DNA of 64,000 nt from Whalleya microplaca (GCA_022497155.1 MU385711.1:1-64000); one strand, 5' to 3'. Shown: positions 12,353-24,239, numbered from the stretch's first letter. Program-made: numbers and translations. The notes: generated from the sequence alone by a model not told the origin.

Positions 12353-12880
12353 ATAAGGTATATCAAGGTGTATAAAAGTGTTATCCGATATCGTCGTCCA
12401 TATAAATTATATATGTATTAATAGCTAGCTATATCCAGCCATATACCAATAGCATAATTAGCTTGTCACCGTTACCTATATAAAAATAGACAGGTTTATA
12501 TATAAAAACATATAGTCTGGTATCTCTGGTATTATCGCGCTCTATATTCCTGGTATCCTAGTATAAAAAAAAAAAGAAAATTCGTAAATCGTAGGTGACA
12601 AGTGACGTGGATGTGATATATAAATAAAGCAGCTGGCTGGCTATCAATCGAGCATATAGCTTAGTTCGATTTATATAGGAGACAGGTGGCTATCGGACAA
12701 AATAAAATAATCCGCATGTAATTTATCGGATAAAAATAAAGTAAGCTCGACAGTAGATATATTTCAAATAATTATTACTGGTAAATTTTATGCCTTTATA
12801 ACTTATGGTATTTTAAAAAAGACTGTTTTGCTCGATTAATTAAAAAGTAAGGAAGTTAAGGCCTATTTAGGGGAGCCAAA

Positions 12881-13221
12881 TGTCTTAAGACAAGGTGTTA
12901 AGGTAAATCGAAAGTGAGATATTAAGTTAAAATAAGTGTATATTAGCTGCTAAAGCTATATATATATAACTATCTAGTAATATCTATTAATTTATTTAAA
13001 AAAGTGAAGAAAATATAAGAAAAAAAGTTAGCTAAATATAGGTATATAATCCACTGTAAATTGCCTTATAAAGTGCCTTATAAATACCTTATAAAGTGCC
13101 TTATAAATACCCTATGGAGTGCCTTGTGAATACCCTGTGGAGTGCCCTGTGACGTAGCTTTAGGGGGCTTTTAGTGGCTCCTAAGCTGCTATTAATACCC
13201 GTAATCCCCTGCCTTATAACA
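12881..13221 (+). repeat. 3' LTR of the non-autonomous element
   Basis: This 341-bp copy of the repeat at 3714-4054 is preceded by the same 523-bp block (12358-12880) that precedes the copy at 695. It is strongly RIP-decayed in its middle part. Confidence 0.75.
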
Positions 13222-16200
13222 CTATATTATATAAAATCGACTAATTAATATACGAAAAAAAAAATAAGGCCTTTTTTTTTAAAAAAAAAGCGGAAAACTT
13301 AAAAAAAAAAACTTGGAAAACCGTCCTAAAAAAGTACCGGAATTTGCTCCGTACTTTTAGCAAGGTTAATTTAAACACTTTATTACTTAACCGTACCTTT
13401 AACTATAAAATAAAATAAAAAAAATTAGCTATAAACTTAAAATATAACTCCTTATATAAAATATCGTTAAAAAAACTAAAGGCAATACGTAAATACCTTA
13501 ACGAAAATTTACGCAAAAAATTTATTATCCCTAATTTAATTCCTTAAGTAGCTTTTATATTATTTACACTTAAAGCTAACGGCAGACTATAATTTTATAT
13601 AAATTATCGGAAGCTAAACACGCTTATAAAAAAAAACAAATATCCCTTACCGCTTATTAAAAAAACCTTAGCACAAATATCTAAAGTTAAAATCTTTATT
13701 AAAATCGACGTTTAATAGGCTTTCTACTATATTTATATACGACCGGAAAACAAAAACCTTACTATATTCCGGACATAATATAATATATATAAATATAAAA
13801 TCCTTTTTTTCGGATTTATAAATAAACCTTTTACTTTTTAATAATATATTAATAATATATTATTCGATTTTTTTAATAACTTTTATAATATATATATAAA
13901 TAATATTTTAATTTTTTTAAAATCGATTAAAAAATACTACATTTATATACAAAAAGTCTTTTAGTAACTAAAAAACGCGGGTTTTTAGGCAGATCTTTAA
14001 AAATATAAATTCCACGTTATTTAAACAAAATTCTTAGGGTATATTGTAAATATAAATAATATATACGTTAACCCTACTAAAATATAAGTAGTTTAAAATT
14101 AAGCTATACCCGAACGGGTATAAAAAATACAGTTATTTTTAAGCTTTTATAATTTTTACCGGAAATTTATACCTTAATATAATAAAACAGCTAAGCCGCT
14201 TTTTTAATTAATAAAAATAAAAATCCGATAAAGCTGGAATAAACATTATAAAATTGCATTTTAAAGGCTAAAAAATAATTTAACTAACGCCTTTTTATTA
14301 ATATACTTTAACTATAACAAAAATATAAAAATAAAAACTAACGCGTCTAATAAAATATTAGCCGGTATTTTATTGTAACGCAAAAATAATAGTAAATAAT
14401 ACCTATATATATTTTACTTAAAAATAATATATAACGTAAAGCTAAATTACGGTATATATAATAAAAAAATATTTATAATAATCCGGACTTTATAAATCTA
14501 GCGGGTAAAGTTTATTAAAATCTAAATTACTCCTTTTTTAATTATTACTAATTATTATACGCTCGAATATTTTAAAATTAAATAATATTTTAACTTATAA
14601 CAAATAAACTAGTCGGAAATATTAATAAAATATAACTTTATAATTACTTACCGGCTAAAAAATAATAATATAGTAGCCGATATTATTTTATATAAGCTAA
14701 AATTATTACGTATTTAAAAAACAAAAATACTAGACCAAAAATATAAGACCCTATTTTAATTAGTAGCCTTAATTAAAATTTAAAAGCTATAAGTCGATAC
14801 GTTATATATAAAAGTAAATATTCCTTTAGAAATGCTTGTTTTAAACGATATAAAATTCCTATTATTAGAAAAATATAACGTAATATTTATTAACGAAATG
14901 CTATAAAAAAACAGAGATAACTTAAACTTTAAGATTTATTATATAAAAATATATAATAATCCTTTAGGCTTATAATAAAATACTAATAATCTTATATTAT
15001 ATAAACCGTAACTAATTATATCTAATAAAAATAAATTGCGCGCCTAGCTTTTAAAAAAGGTATATAGTCGGTTACTTATAATATACTTAAAAAAATAAAA
15101 CCCGGAAACTTATTATTACGTAATATTAATAGCTAAAAATATCCCAAAATATTAATATATTTATAGCTAACTATCTTAAATATCGCTCCGTAAAAATATC
15201 TTATAACAAAACTCCTAATTTTTTATACTTATTATTTATCTCGGAAAAAATATAAAATTACGTTATTATAGATTTTAAAGCAATATTTAAAAATAAAAAA
15301 AGACATAATAACGTTTTTATTATTATTAACCGATTAAAAAAACAAGCTTAGTCGATACTATATATCCGGGAAACTATTACGTAAAATATTATTTATATAT
15401 ATTATTATAGCCCTTTTTATATCTTCGGAATACCTAAAAATATCATTAGTAATAATAGCCCTTAATTTATAATAAAATTTACCGATAAGTTATCTAAAAT
15501 AATAAGTATCGAATTTAAGTTTATTATATTAAAATATTATATAATAATAGGATAAATAAAAATAATAAACGCATATATTAACTAATATTTACGCTTATTC
15601 GTTAATTATTAATAAAATATCTAATTTAACGTACTACCGGCAATAAATTACGTACAAGCCGTATTACTATATAAATTAATAGAAATATCTTCTTATAAAA
15701 TAAAAATAAAGTTCCCGATACTATTTTACTTTAATTAATAACGGTAAATAAAAACTAAAAATATAACGGATTTTCTATTTAAAAAAAAGCTTTCCAAAAA
15801 GAAAACGTAAAATTAAATATAAAAAATATACGACTATATAATAGTTACACGCGAGACTATTATTAAAACCTAAGAATAAATAATATAATAAGCTAATAAA
15901 TACTATCGGAAACCCGATTTCGATATAAACAATTATATTTTTATTATTAAAAAACAGTAGTTATAATATACCGACTGCCTTTTTAATAAACTTAATTTCC
16001 CGCTAATATAATAATATTTCGAAATCGAAAAATAACTATTAAATAATATATTTCGATTAAAGGTTCCCGATATTTAAAAAAAGTTCTATTTATACCACGC
16101 CGACTAATTATAATAATACCTAAATAACCTTTTTTAAAATAAAAATCTAAAAATCTAGCTAGCTAAATAATTAAACCAAACGTAAAAAAAAATAAGTTAT

Positions 16201-16640
16201 AAAAACGGTATTAACGTTATAGCTATATTATTATAAGTTTTAATATAAAATTTAATAGGTTAAATAAAATACCGATAACAAATAATATCCCGCGCGAAAT
16301 TTTAAAAACGCTACAGTTAAACTAAATAAATTTTATACAAATAATCTAAAAACAGTTAGTCCCCCTTTCCGGCTAATATTATAAAAGTAAGTAATAAAAA
16401 GAATCGATTTAATTTAAATTACCTTAATAACAATAAATTTATATTAAAGCAACAAACGGCAGCCCGAAAATATAAAAAAAACTAATTAATTAAACGCGTA
16501 TATATAATATTTTATAAAAACGGATCTTAATAAAATATAAAAAAGTTTATACTATAACTTATTAAAATAAAGGCCCGATAGCGTAATAGTTTAAATAAAT
16601 ACCCGAAATAATCCCTTCTTTTATTAAAAAATACTTTATA
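13222..16640 (+). pseudogene. RIP-decayed pol of the outer Ty3/Gypsy element
   Basis: One plus-strand frame, open if TAA/TAG are taken as former Gln codons, gives clear Gypsy pol. Upstream block: YRNLLRTFSKVNLNTLL (about 13340-13390). RT: LKAIRKYLNENLRKKFI (about 13475-13525), KIFIKIDVQQAFYYI (about 13690-13735), PFTFQQYINNILFDFF (about 13825-13880) and YINNIL (decayed YVDDIL, about 13893). Then FLGYIVNIN (about 14032). Integrase core around 15270-15720 includes IIINRLKKQA and IISNNSPQFI. A HADQLQ-type tail lies near 16090. It is the continuation of the gag at 1003-3713, displaced by the nested insertions. Confidence 0.75.
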
Positions 16641-16699
16641 CGTAAAAAAGTCGGGATTTAATTCCCTTTCGGACTTTACACCCTTTTTTTTTTCTAGAA

Positions 16700-17007
16700 A
16701 GGTAGTTATAAAAAGTATGTACCTATATAATATACGGACCACCCGTTACTACATATTTCCGTATATTAATCAGTAACAGTACGGCAAAATAGTTACCGCC
16801 CGGCAGGATATCCGGCTTAAGTTTTCTAAGCAATTTTTATAATCCGAAATAGCTTTCCTCCTTATTTATTTATAAATATATAATTCGTACTTATATTAAA
16901 GCCCTGCCTTTAGCTATAATAGTTTATATATAAGTATAGTTAATTTTACTTATTTTATTTTATTTTATATAGTCCGTATATATATCTCCCTAAGGCAATA
17001 TATATTA
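16700..17007 (+). repeat. Possible 3' LTR remnant of the outer element
   Basis: After the pol remnant comes sequence that begins near TGTACCTATATAATATACGG (16719). It ends at 17007 in GGCAATATATATTA, a RIP form of GGCAACACGCATCA. That terminus, with the adjacent (ATTTT)n run, is the inverted counterpart of the start of the 7558-7924 insert. The left boundary is uncertain and no target duplication was identified. Confidence 0.35.
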
Positions 17008-17460
17008 TTATATATAATATATTTAAAGAGGTAATGTTATAATATAAGTTTTATAAAGTATTATAAAGCTTTATAAGTTATAATATACTTTAAGCTTTAT
17101 ATATATAACTTATTAAATTATATATTTAATTAAATAACTTAAGTAATTAAATAAGGAGATTTTTTAAATTAAAGCTATTACATAATTAATTAATTAACCT
17201 TTTATTTTTTATTTTTTTATTTTTAATAATATATATTTATTATATAATGCGCGTTACCTTTATTTTTAAGCCGTTATAAAAATTAAGTTTTTTCATTTAA
17301 TTTAATTTAATTTAATTAATGTATTAATAAATTAAATTAATCAAGCTATAATAAAAGTTTAAAATCCGTAAAGTTAACATTAATAATAACCTTAGAAAAA
17401 AGTAAAGGGAGATAAATAAAGTACATGTATTTATTAATAAGACGTATTACGTAAAAAATG
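17008..17460. other. AT-rich tail and edge of the RIP block
   Basis: AT-rich sequence with no readable element remains up to about 17450. Composition then changes within a few tens of bases to normal gene-bearing DNA. No gene was seen. Confidence 0.6.
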
Positions 17461-17685
17461 CATTGACTTTAAGCTATAACCACCGTAGAAATAACCAATT
17501 TCACCGCGAGAACAACCGGTTTGAGTATATAAACCACCGCATACACTTAGCCTTCCCACTACAACATCAAAAAGTCAGTGTTTACTCTTTCCAGATAGGG
17601 TAGCAAATATTTGCGAGTGTTTCTGGATATGTGATTGTAGGAAATTTGTATCCATAAATCAGGACAGGAGAGATATTGAGTAACT

Positions 17686-18496
17686 CTAGGTACTTACCAC
17701 GGCCGGTCCTGGCGCTGTGTAGGTTGTCGGCACGGGATAGTAGGACCAGATTAGTCCAGGGTCGCTGGCTTTATAAGCCCCGGGAAACGCAACCAAAGGT
17801 CCTGGAGTTCCGGTACCACCACCGGTAACGTCGACCTGGGCACATGACAGATACATCTGGGCTCCGCCGACTGATTGTGCTTGGTGAAGAGCAATACTCT
17901 CTACTCGGACAAGATATTTGCCGCTGGGAACATTCTTGGGTACTGTGAACTCTACGATTTGCTTATCTAATATGGACGAGGTTAGTATGAATCTATATCC
18001 AAATGCAACCTAGGCATGATGAGGGAATCTTAACTGTAAGCTGGCCAGGTGGCCTCGCTAGAGCCGAGTGGAGGAACGGCGCTGATAGACCCGGCTTTGA
18101 ACCAAACGTTACCAGCAGGTTCCCACGTATTGATATCGGCATTATCTGGGACTTTGGCCATATAGAATTGGACAGGTCCGAAGTGGGTGACTGCAGCGTT
18201 AGCCACGAAGCCTAGGGTTTCACCGGCGCCGATCGTCGCTGTTGAAGTTCCAGCTGACGCCTGGTAACAGCGCATATCTGGTGAATCGACACTCGTTACG
18301 CCTCCATTGCTCTGGTAATTCTTGGTCTTTCGGACCGCTGTCCATTCGTTTGCCTCGGCCTCTCCGTTGATCACAACCTTGGAGAATCGATCTAGCACGG
18401 CGTGAGAAACACCACTTGGGAAATGAAGTTGCGTGCGTACTCACAATGGGCGCTTGTAGTTGCTGCCAGAAGCAGCAGAGGAAGTGAGAATAGCAT
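17686..18496 (-). CDS. AA9 lytic polysaccharide monooxygenase (secreted)
   Basis: This is a copper-dependent oxidase of the AA9 (former GH61) family that cleaves cellulose or related glucans outside the cell. Three exons (18496-18445, 18391-18035, 17966-17686) give 229 residues. The 16-residue signal peptide MLFSLPLLLLAATTSA ends right before a His, the mandatory N-terminal copper ligand (mature start HYRFSKVVINGE). The second ligand lies in AAVTHFGPVQFYMAKVP. The active-site H..Q-x-Y pattern is in ALHQAQSVGGAQMYLSC. The C-terminal module LVAFPGAYKASDPGLIWSYY is typical. There is no CBM1 domain or linker. Intron 2 has a textbook TACTAAC branch site. The stop follows GPAVV directly; a further 3' intron cannot be excluded. 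The gene lies 250 bp from the RIP block. Confidence 0.93.
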
Positions 18497-20120
18497 CGTT
18501 CCAACGAGAATAGAATACGCTCCTCTGGGGTCAAATTAAGTCTGACCGTGTTGGCATTGTTTGACCAGTCCTGAGAGATAGATATACTTATATAACGAAC
18601 ATCAGAAGAACACCAAAGAGTATCATCTACCGGAACAAGTTGATTGCCAAGGCACAGGGACCTAGGTATCTTCGTCAGTGGAGCCAATGACCAGTTTCCC
18701 CCTTATGTCCGAATGGAACATATACTAACAGGGATAAAGATGGTTAAATAGACGGAAGCAGGGCCTCGGCAGAAAGATAGCATCGACAAATATTGTTCGG
18801 TGAACCACCCTAGTGGACAGTATATAGACCTTAGAGGATAGTTTGTATTCGACATAAGAACCTACCTGTAATCAATAGACTCATTGTATCTGGGGGATAC
18901 CAAATATCCCCTACTGGCTGGCAAGACCAAGTGGTGACATTTGAGAAGTCATCATCGACCAGAGCTATGAGTAGTTTTATACGCAAGCTACACAAATTGA
19001 ATACCGTTTCGTAATATGTACACGGCAATCATGACCAGATGGAGTCAGCTAGTTCGATTTAAAATATGTTCAAAAGCCACAACTCTAAGAGGGCGTGTAG
19101 GCTTCCCGAATACTCATAACACCGTTGCAACGATCCCACACGTGCCCGTGTAGATGCATATGTAACCTAGCTGAGTCCTGTCATAGGTTCATATAAAAAT
19201 AGGTCAATACCCGAATACATTTAACCGACTCCGTAATCACCCTAAGGTGGTGTATACAGAAAGCAGCTCCAAAGTGCTCTCGGCTGACAAGACTCCGGAG
19301 CACAGGAACCTTGAAATAGGGAAGACGGATGGAGCTACAAAGACAACCAAGGGTGGAGTAACATATATCAAATGCTGTCTGTGTTAGACTGGTACACATA
19401 TGAATTCATAAAGGTGACCAGTGACACGAATGCTACATGTTTGCTAAAGTTCCTACTACGAGGCAGTCGATTGATGACGTGCTGCCACGAACATTTTCTG
19501 ATCTAAGTTGTCTAATCCTACCGGACATCGATGAATATCGATTCCTTTCATAAGTCTAATGTTGGCCTAACTACAGTTGTAGACCACCTCCTTGCACGTG
19601 AAGGTGTTCATAAGGTTAGTAATGGCATACCAAGAGACCGATTACATGCTCCTCTTCCGCTGTATGCACTCTTCTTCTTTATTTATACTTTATTTTAATC
19701 CTCATCTGTTGCTGGGATGGACACTTGATACTGGGCAAGCAACAGTGGGACCCCAAAGCTGACCCATTCTACATGGCAAGAAGTTCGACAAGAGGCCCCT
19801 ATAATGCTATGCTTACTAAACATAGCCCAATTAAATTCCTTCGCTATCATAGACAGTCTTGTACCAACATACGTAGAGACTTAGGAAATCAATCGTATAG
19901 TGGCATTAATGGGTTGGTATTGGCGTAGGTTTTAGTTGCAATACCCGCAGGTACAATCATGAAATCTACATAGTTAAGCCTGTATTTTGATTCGTCATGA
20001 AATTCAGCATTATTAGGGAAATGACTCTATCTAAAGGCTATCAAGCAATAGGTACCTTTTGGATTTTCCCCTGGCGGCCGACTGTAGTCCTAGGCACTAC
20101 CTCTGACACCCCTGTAGCCA
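18497..20120. other. Intergenic, no gene seen
   Basis: Sequence of normal composition lies between the AA9 promoter and the 3' end of the prolyl-tRNA synthetase gene. Short frames here (for example 19181-19399) show no fungal codon pattern, splice logic or recognisable motif. Confidence 0.6.
18588..18595 (-). promoter_or_regulatory. TATA-like box upstream of the AA9 gene
   Basis: TATATAAG on the minus strand lies about 92 bp before the AA9 start codon, a sensible distance for a fungal core promoter. A CTGGGG CreA-like site is seen at 18525-18530, but single copies of this motif are common. Confidence 0.4.
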
Positions 20121-23100
20121 CTAGTAGCTGCGACCAAACATGGTCCACGATTTCGCGAGCTTCCCGCATTCCGGATTCAAGCACTTCGTCTCCCCCTTGA
20201 CAAGACCATCCGGCTGGAGTAGAATGTCAGTGTCAGAAATTCGATGATCAATGGATTGACCATAAGCGTTATGATCACGTACCTGTTCAAAAGGAATGCA
20301 CAAGCTCTTCATGCCCATAGTCGGTTGCTTCTGACCCTCTGATCCAGGGGCTTGCTCTTCACTCTTAGTCGTCTCCTTGATTCGCTCCTCGCACGCCGGC
20401 TCCTCACAGAATGGGATTAGTACCACGTTGCGAGAATCTAGAGCCGGGACGACCTTCGACCAGTCTGTTAGGACTAATCGATGAGACTTGTAGGAGGCGT
20501 CTGCCTTGTCATACATGTCCTTCTGAATAGTCTCTAGCAACGCGGGGACCTGGGTGGCGAGCTCGGCGATAGGAATCGTTCCTTTAGCACCGGTGTCGCG
20601 GCGGGCATAACTCACGACCGAGGCAGCGGCATCTTTCGGTCCAAATTCGAGACGCAAGGGAACACCTTTCAGCTCCCAGTCGGCAAACTTGAAACCAGGA
20701 GTACTGATGTTTGATAGAACGTTAGCAGTCTGCGCCTTCGTGCGAGTTATATGAGACGTAACAAGATACGAGGTCTTTGGAAGAAAGGCCCGTCTTCATA
20801 ATGCCTGGGCTAAGTTCGAAGTCAAGAAACTGAATCACAGAGGGTTTACTTACTAGCCTTCACGATTATCCACCTCAACGCGAACCTTAACGCCTTTCAG
20901 GGATGCTCTGAGCTCTTCTACTCGTGCCGAATGCGCCTCTTTTTCTTCAGGCTTCATCTTGGCAGTTATTCCTACAGGAATCAAGACAACCTGGAATTTG
21001 GATACGCGAGGGGGGAGGACAAGGCCCTTGTCATCTCCGTGCAACATGACCATGACACCAATGACGCGGGTTGACAGACCCCTTTATATAGCGCCCCAAC
21101 AATTAGCAGAATAACACCAACGAGGCGGAAGGTTCCAGAGTAAATGAGAATTTTCGGGGAAGGGGGTGAAGCGGTATGTCTCCGACTCTGGGGTGTTTTG
21201 TGCGGTGTTCCATTCATCCGTAACATCAACCCTTGTATACGGAAGACAGCCACGTCGAGGATTGAAGTGAAATAAAGAGAAAGACGAATAAAAGGCGTAC
21301 CAGGAATTCTGCCAAACAAATATCTTTTCACCCTTTTTGTCTGGATCCTCCACTGTGATCTCGAACATCTTGCTGAAGTTTTGTCCAAGGGCACTGAAGT
21401 GTCGAATTAGCCTAGATTGAAGTCAATGAGATGGTTGATTGCAGACTTACTGAGATGTTGCTCCCTGAATTCCACGTCCATTAGTTGGAATATACGCCTC
21501 GCACGTTGACGTCCAGTAACCGCCGGCGAACTTCTCATTCTCGGTTTTCCTAAACAAGTCCAAGTCATCAGTTAAATGTCTCCATTTAATGGATATAGTG
21601 ACGAAGGTCACCTAAGGCCAATAGGGAAGTGCTGGGAGTCATATAATCTTGTGAACGAAAGGGTAAATATCGAATACATACTTTCCGCGCACGACCGGCA
21701 CAGCCAGCAATTGCTGTAACATATTTAGCGACACGCTACCCAGCAGGAACAATGGTTTTTACCTCGTAGACGCCAGCATATAACTCTAGGATCTGAAGCA
21801 CTTCCTTGCCAGCTAACTCTTCGGTGAGATGGGCACTACTCAAACATCAGCTCCATCATGAGAAGAGGATATCGGGTCTACATACGTGTGTCCTTCTTGC
21901 TGCAATGCCCAATGTCAGTAATGGTCTTTATGGTTTTAGGATGTTCACAGGCGCCATCTTCTCTTCCCGAAGTAGGCTAACAGCTGCATGTCCCCTTCAG
22001 GAAGGATCAGGGAGCCGCCAAAGAACGTACCCATAAGAACTCTCGTGCCCGGAGAAATGGAGTAGTCTGTTTAGCCTCCCATCGGACCTGTCAGATATAT
22101 CGTGTTAGTGTCCGAAGATGTGCCAATGGAAATTTGGGGACTGCGTACAACCGAGTTCCATTGGTTCAGTCGGAAGGGCAGGTCTCTATGAGATCGTATC
22201 CACTTTGCATAGTAGGGGTACCTAGAAGTTGACATCAGCAATGTATAGGCAGAAAATTACGGTGATGAGGCATCATACATGACTGCTTCAGAGGTAGGGC
22301 GAACTGCAACTGGGACCTGCATATCCAGTTGCGTCAGTTCATTGCTGTGGGAGCAAAATAACTTGGTAGAAAGAGTGTGCCGACCTCCAAGTCCTTATCG
22401 CCTCTGAATACTGTTAGTTCGAACCGTTAGTTGAATACGTGGACACGTACGCCTTCGTCACCCATGCCAGCTCAGGAGCAAATCCTTCCACATGTTCCCT
22501 GTAACCGCCGGATCAGCGAATCGCACAAAAAGTCGGCATGCGAAAAGCCCGAAAATACAGGCAGGAGCGTCAAGAGCACATACTTCTCCTATGTGAAGTC
22601 AGTATCTGTTTGCTGTAGCTGGGGGTATATTGCCGACCTTTTCCAGCGACTTGGAAGACAAGAACATAGGGAAGTTCGTCTCGTCGACACCCAGGTCCTC
22701 GATTCTCTCTTGGAACCAGGCGCGTATGATGTTCCAGATATGCATTGCGCCCGCTACCCATTTTCAAACAGTTAGTCGCTTACGATGTGACCGAAGGCTG
22801 CGTGTCTCACGTCGAAGAATGTAAAAGCCAGAGATCTGTCCCAGGGTGTCAAAGTCAAGTCAGTTAAGCCGCTCAAGTCACTCCAGTGTCGCACAGTTGG
22901 CCGGCGGAAGACTCACCTCAGAGTAGTATTCGACAAGCTCGGCCTTGAGCACTAGATCTTGATACCACTGACTGAAGTTTTCCTCCTTGGAGACAGTCAT
23001 GCCGACAGTCTCTTTGGACTGGTCGCCCTTCTTGCTGGTGACGGGAACGGTGATAGCTTGCTTAGCAGCTTTCTCTGCTTTGGCAGCGGCCATCTTCGCC

Positions 23101-23153
23101 TGCTTCTCGGCCTTCTTCAGGGCGCTCTTAGATTGCTCCTGCGCATCCTCCAT
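20121..23153 (-). CDS. Prolyl-tRNA synthetase, cytosolic (class II)
   Basis: The enzyme charges tRNA-Pro with proline in the cytosol. I reconstruct 17 exons coding for 556 residues: 23153-22917, 22835-22811, 22753-22638, 22588-22584, 22498-22451, 22403-22385, 22316-22279, 22221-22149, 22087-22031, 21899-21886, 21835-21763, 21713-21682, 21549-21451, 21393-21301, 21081-20854, 20703-20283, 20213-20121. All phases agree. A Lys/Ala-rich N-terminal helix is followed by the class II core: [42 protein letters not shown] (motif 2 region), [20 protein letters not shown], and [19 protein letters not shown] (motif 3). The anticodon-binding domain and the C-terminal zinc-type domain ending TMFGRSY follow. 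It belongs to the eukaryote/archaeal type without a YbaK editing insertion. Exon 4 is only 5 nt. Confidence 0.92.
22584..22588 (-). other. Predicted 5-nt microexon of the prolyl-tRNA synthetase
   Basis: GAGAA on the minus strand is flanked by CATAG before and GTATGT after. It supplies the Glu-Lys in [16 protein letters not shown], which the family needs (human EPRS has LEKEK at this place) and restores the phase between exons 3 and 5. This is inferred from homology and splice signals only. Confidence 0.65.
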
Positions 23154-24239
23154 TTTGTGGAAGTGCCGTGTCGTGATCTAGAGACTCGGGTTCGTTGCAG
23201 ACAAACTGCTTGGTGAAGCGTATGTATGAGGGTGTGTGGGTGTGTGGGCGTGTGTGCGTGCGCTCCGCGTTTCGGGTGTCAAAACCTAACAAAGGAACAG
23301 AGCACGGTTGTACAGTTTAAAATGTACCTGTCAACAGAAATGCTGCTGAAGTGGGGGCGGGGCTGTTGGGGTTGTTATCTGTTATCTTATCATCTTATCG
23401 ATCTTTTGTCACACATACACAGAGCACTTCATGTGAGATACTCAAGTGCTACATGTACCCTACATATATGTACCTACGTACCTAAAGTACCTCCAAGTAC
23501 ATACTTATAAGTCCACAGGTACATACATGGATGTAGCTCCCAGGCTCCCCATTGTCAGTACCTACCTGACGAACGTGATACATATGGAAATACCTATGTC
23601 TTTAATTATATTATTATGTATTGGGTTGATCCAAAGTCTGGATGAAGTCTTATAATAAGCCGTTATATAGGTACTGCTAGGTTATTGTGTCTGGTTCCTT
23701 GATTATTTTGGGCAAGCAAGCTACTTAATATAAACATGATCGATATGTATACAAGGTAGAGCTGTGTTATTCATTCCGATGTTTAATTTTTCATTCTGGA
23801 GTTCATTAGCACATTATCATGGTCCAGCCTGATTTCGCAGGCATGTTCGATCCACCGGATACATAACTGTGACCTGCATCTTTGATGTTCGACACAGGCA
23901 TAGCACAAGCTTGAGTTGCATAGGTATGAAGGACTGTATAGATGTTATAAAATGCCAAATATTTCGATGAATAATTTGTGCATGAGGTAATGAAAGCCCA
24001 AAACCACTAGACCATATAACTAACTTGGAAGGTCACCAGTTCTAACACTCGGTCTCGAAACCTGTAATTTCTGCATACCAACTAAATGTTGAGAGATATC
24101 CTGCTCTCTCACAAACCTCTGTAGTTGATGGCTGGGCTACGTTGCATGTACTACTGAAGAGAAAGAAGACCAAGAGATAGAAAGAGGGAAGAAGACGAAA
24201 ACCCTGACCTATAAACACCAGTCTCAAATTATCACGACT
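23154..24239. other. Intergenic; GT-rich simple repeat
   Basis: A GTGTGTGG/GCGTGTGTGC-rich run (about 23222-23262) lies 70-110 bp upstream of the prolyl-tRNA synthetase start and may affect its promoter. The rest shows TACCTACGTACC-like repeats around 23465-23580 and no gene. Confidence 0.5.

Larger units (their letters stand above)
3714..13221 (+). mobile_element. Non-autonomous LTR element, interrupted by a nested Gypsy element
   Basis: Two 341-bp direct repeats (3714-4054 and 12881-13221) start TGTCTT and end AACA, and bound this element. The flanks carry a short direct duplication: ACTAT before the left repeat and CTAT after the right one. Without the nested element the unit is about 1.7 kb. 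It consists of the left LTR, a hairpin and A-rich segment (4055-4204), a minisatellite (4205-4560), a 523-bp block (12358-12880) and the right LTR. No gag or pol is present, so it must be mobilised in trans. It sits inside the gag-pol region of a larger Gypsy element. The LTR copies differ mainly by C-to-T and G-to-A changes, as expected after RIP. Confidence 0.65.

Noticed and set aside
18220..18687. 155-codon minus frame overlapping the AA9 gene
   Set aside because: It runs across the AA9 signal peptide exon and intron in another phase; the AA9 frame has clear catalytic residues.
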